From: Cydia pomonella
Lineage: Eukaryota; Arthropoda; Insecta; Lepidoptera; Tortricidae
Length of the DNA stretch: 64,000 bases
NCBI RefSeq assembly: GCF_033807575.1
Contig: NC_084727.1
Span: 6,200,001-6,264,000 of the forward strand
Direction: 5' to 3'
The translations under genes were made by a program, and so were the position numbers. Numbering within the stretch: the stretch's first letter is position 1; each line of letters opens with the position of its first letter. Below the pieces are notes generated by a model. The model was given only the letters and a program-made list of their open reading frames with translations, had not been told where the DNA came from and made no database searches. This document shows, piece after piece, positions 60,860 to 64,000 of this stretch.

Positions 60860-62328
60860 TTAAGACGATTGTGAGTTCACTTTGATAACAACGACTCAAC
60901 GAACTATTGTATAAGTATTTTTCACTTTTACTTTTTTCCAAGCTTAACGTGAGGTTTACGGTAGACTTAAATCAACCGGGATATGGGCCGTGATTACGTT
61001 TTGTATTGTCGAAATCTCGTCGCCACTGTTAAATACGGGCTGATGAGGAGGCACCAAGGAAACACGTCCGTTTAGCATAGAATGTAGTTAGTTAGTTAGT
61101 TTCTCAGGGCCGTTTCCGCAACTCGACATCCATTGTGCCTATTTTGCGTGAAAAACGAGGTAGCGCTACTCTAGCCACCCCAGCTCCTCTACAAAATCTA
61201 ACAGTGTTTTCAGGTTGATAAATACCTCTTTCAGTGTGTTCGCCGTTCCTAGTTCCTGATTACTATATCTACCCACATATGTCACAATCAGCACATCGTT
61301 AACAAAATTTGAAAGGTAAAAAATGCCTCATATGCAAAAATATAAAACATTGAACATTTTAGCAAATACAGACAAAGTATTTTTTACATTTAAAATATTG
61401 ATAACGAAACTATTATCAGGTCCGACATCGGGACTGATTTCGGGCCCGATATCGGGAAGTATGGATGTAATTGGCGCTTTTAGAGAAACTAACCGTGAAT
61501 CATTCAAAACTGTGAGATCTACGGCTGACAGAGCCACTAGTTTTAATGTTTTGAAAAAAAAGGATCGTAAAAGTAACCGTAGTACAGGCATCGCGTGCTG
61601 CTCACGGCGCCGTCAACATACCACCTTTCCGGTATCATTCACTAAACATGTTATACTGACATTTTAAATATAAAGTTTCGCAACTTTCTTACCTCGTAAA
61701 TGTAAGTTACTCTGAACCATTTATTATAAAAAATGTTTTTTTTTTAACAGAAAAAAATATATAACACTCTACAAGATATGAGCAATGATATAGTTTTTTG
61801 AAAATCTATTTAAATTTAATTAGGTAAATAAACGTAATTGCACACAATTAAAGTCCCGTTTTAGTTTAAAAATTAAATTTCCATAATGTCAATACCTGGG
61901 GACAAATACGCTATAAGTATGCCAACAAAATCCATTTTATGCCAAAAATATCTTACATAATTTTGGAAACTCTTCAAACCATTGGATCGATTACGAAACA
62001 GAGCTAGGAACCACCGCAAGAAAACTCGCTTTTACGTAATAAAAATCGCATAGAAATCGGTCCGTCCGTTGGAGAGCTACGATGCTACAAACAGGCAAAC
62101 AAACGGACAGACATACATTGGCGACAAACATAACAAACATTTTGCGTCGGGGGTTAAAACAAAACTTAAAAACGGCTGGACTAGGAAATATCATCTTTAT
62201 AAAGGGTATTTAACTATTAAATGGCCGCAATGATTACAAGTTCTGTATTATTTAAGATGTTTTTATGTAATTTCAAATACGACGCAAGTTGTTAATGGAT
62301 AAATAAAATGAAATGAAATGAACGAATG

Positions 62329-62402
62329 AGTTCGCCCGACGATATCGGCCTGACAGTTATTCGCAAAATCGCGAATGACAGGCCGATACCGTCCGGCGAA
62401 CT
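62329..62402. repeat. Palindrome GTTCGCCCGACGATATCGGC
   Basis: 62329-62364 pairs with 62371-62402 (CGATATCGGCCTGACAGTTA / TGACAGGCCGATACCG) around a 6-base loop. Confidence 0.8.
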
Positions 62403-62514
62403 GAGGGCCTACCGCGAACCACGTTCGACGTGTCGCCTCCCTGTCACACTTACGCATGAATTTACAAGTTAGACAGAGAGGCAACACGTCGAACGTGGTT
62501 CGCGGTAGGCCCTC
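62403..62514. mobile_element. Palindromic MITE GAGGGCCTACCGCGAACCAC
   Basis: Arms 62403-62445 and 62472-62514 (GGGCCTACCGCGAACCACGT ... ACGTGGTTCGCGGTAGGCCC) with a 26-base loop. It directly abuts the previous palindrome. Confidence 0.8.
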
Positions 62515-64000
62515 TGGTAATCAGTGGACCGCTTTAGGCTTCATGTAAACTCAATTACGAGTGAAGCAAACATGTAGTAAATTCTGACGTAAGTCTTTAT
62601 GTCACGGCGATTATGTTTACAGACTAGTAATTGGATTGAAATGAGCCGTCACACGTTGAGATTGTGATTTTGATTGCATTATTAGACTGGCTACTCTCAA
62701 AGCCCGACGACAATAGTTTGTGCAACAAGAGAGGAAAGTTGTTTTTTCCTGCGAGTGTTGATTTTGAGTTCTGAGTTAGGGAATGCAATAACCGGGCGTT
62801 TTACATTACCGGTAATTTACCGACGCGAGGTCCCACTAACCGGTTAACCGGTAAATTACCGGTTATACGTTTATGAAATAAAAAACATTGATTTTGCATT
62901 ATTATTGATTGTGTCCTTATTTTCGTCAGTAACCTTTAAAAGTAATCAACAGCACTTTATAGAAACATCGACAAAACAAAATAATGAAAATAAACTATAA
63001 ACATTAAACAAGATATATTTACAATCATATTGAATAAAAAATCAAACATGTATCATTTCAAAGCGGAATGAACTTGTACATTAAATAAGCAACATTAAAA
63101 AATTTAATTCTTTAAAAATCGCAGTAATCAAAGGGTAACAAAAAAGTGACAGTCGTCATTTAAATGTCATACACGTTTGCATTTACACATCTATCAATAT
63201 AATATTGTTATTAAAGTAACTAAAACCGTAATCAACATTCATTAAAATCTAGTAAATATAAGAAAAAAAATATTTAACAGATTAGTTTCATATCATTTTA
63301 ACACTAGTTACTTTAAAATTGCACTTTAAGAGGCCGTTATCGATTTTAGTCGCAAAAATGTCTAACTATTAAAAATAACAAGTACTGGTTTCTATTAGCA
63401 CGTCTTGTTATCTTTCATTATAATATTTTTTTTTTAAACAGACTCACTTAATTAGTAATGATTTTTTTTCTGATGGACGTTTAGGTAAACGCGCGAAAAG
63501 CAGTGATATTGTCGATCTTATTTGTAAATTTCGTTAAGTTTGGACTGCTAAAAATGGTAATTTTGTATTACACATATCCTGTACTTCAACTTTAATAAAC
63601 TACATTTTTGTTACTATAAATTTGAAGTAGTGTAAATGAAAGTTAGACGAAATCAATTTTCTCCAGAAATTACTTCAAAACAAGTGACAATTTCTCTGAA
63701 AATTGACTTAATTTCAACGTAATTTTGATACTTAAACAATCTACAACATTTGCTGAAACTGTTCTTATACATCATTTTGTATAATTTATATGAATTTTTA
63801 AAAACTATCCCTTCTCGTCATCTATTACCGGGGACGCACGCTTGCGACCTCATTATTAAAAGGCAAGATGAAAAAACGTGTTAATAGAAACCAATACTTG
63901 TTATTTAGATATTACGTAACAAAAGGTGTACAATTCCAACGACTAAATCTTTCAATTTAAAATGTTTGCTCTAAAATCGTTACCGGGTTCTTAAGATAGG

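Larger units (their letters stand above)
60860..64000. other. Right-hand region without recognised gene
   Basis: Contains part of the CCAATTACATCCACAC MITE family (61420-61477), two abutting palindromes (62329-62514), a partial copy of the 17740 repeat (62715-62790), and a short run of ACCGGTTAACCGGTAAATTA motifs (62805-62875). The rest to 64000 is very AT-rich. No exon could be recognised on either strand, including the missing 5' exons of the KChIP-like gene. Confidence 0.5.

Noticed and set aside
1..64000. Bacterial or viral system, phage, or symbiont insert
   Set aside because: No run of intronless genes, no compositional block and no viral structural or replication gene could be seen. 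The only retroelement frames are of ordinary insect LINEs and one deleted Ty3-type element.

Overview
The window is nuclear DNA from an insect, most likely a moth or butterfly (Lepidoptera). It has short exons in long introns with GT-AG splice sites. About half of the legible sequence is transposon debris: tRNA-headed SINEs, many short inverted-repeat elements (MITEs), non-LTR retrotransposon tails, a Mag-like LTR element and a hAT element. I see no bacterial-type operon, CRISPR array, rRNA gene or convincing functional tRNA gene. The assignment to Lepidoptera rests on my recognition of the repeat families and was not tested by a search.

Three coding units can be supported. (1) and (2) are a head-to-tail tandem pair of five-exon genes on the + strand (1361-10040 and 17456-31520). 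They encode small secreted cysteine-containing proteins of about 144 and 130 residues. Exon phases, promoters and 3' UTRs are shared. The cysteine layout best fits a Minus-C type odorant-binding-protein-like fold with a shortened first half, though that family call is tentative. Copy 2 has lost its lysine/glutamate-rich C-terminal tail to an early stop. (3) On the - strand, 42366-56825 holds the last four coding exons of a Kv-channel-interacting (KChIP/neuronal calcium sensor) EF-hand protein. Its 5' exons appear to lie beyond the right edge.

Layout: 1-1.4 kb, upstream region and promoter of gene 1; 1.4-10.2 kb, gene 1 with introns full of repeats; 10.4-17.3 kb, spacer with a 1.65 kb foldback element, a 5'-truncated non-LTR retrotransposon with an open reverse transcriptase frame, and nested MITEs; 17.3-31.9 kb, gene 2, whose introns hold a three-level transposon nest (21.4-24.5 kb), a hAT inside a LINE tail (25.9-27.5 kb) and a foldback with an insertion in one arm (28.0-29.2 kb); 32-42.3 kb, AT-rich intergenic DNA with MITEs and no recognisable gene; 42.4-56.8 kb, KChIP exons and repeat-rich introns; 56.8-64 kb, KChIP upstream intron or 5' flank with more MITEs and LINE/SINE tails.

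The most notable observations are an exon of the KChIP gene whose 3' part occurs three times in tandem (~123 bp units), with a candidate splice donor created at each unit junction, and the diverging secreted-protein pair. Several insertions have target-site duplications legible in the sequence, so the order of insertion can be read. I do not see evidence of an entirely new molecular system.
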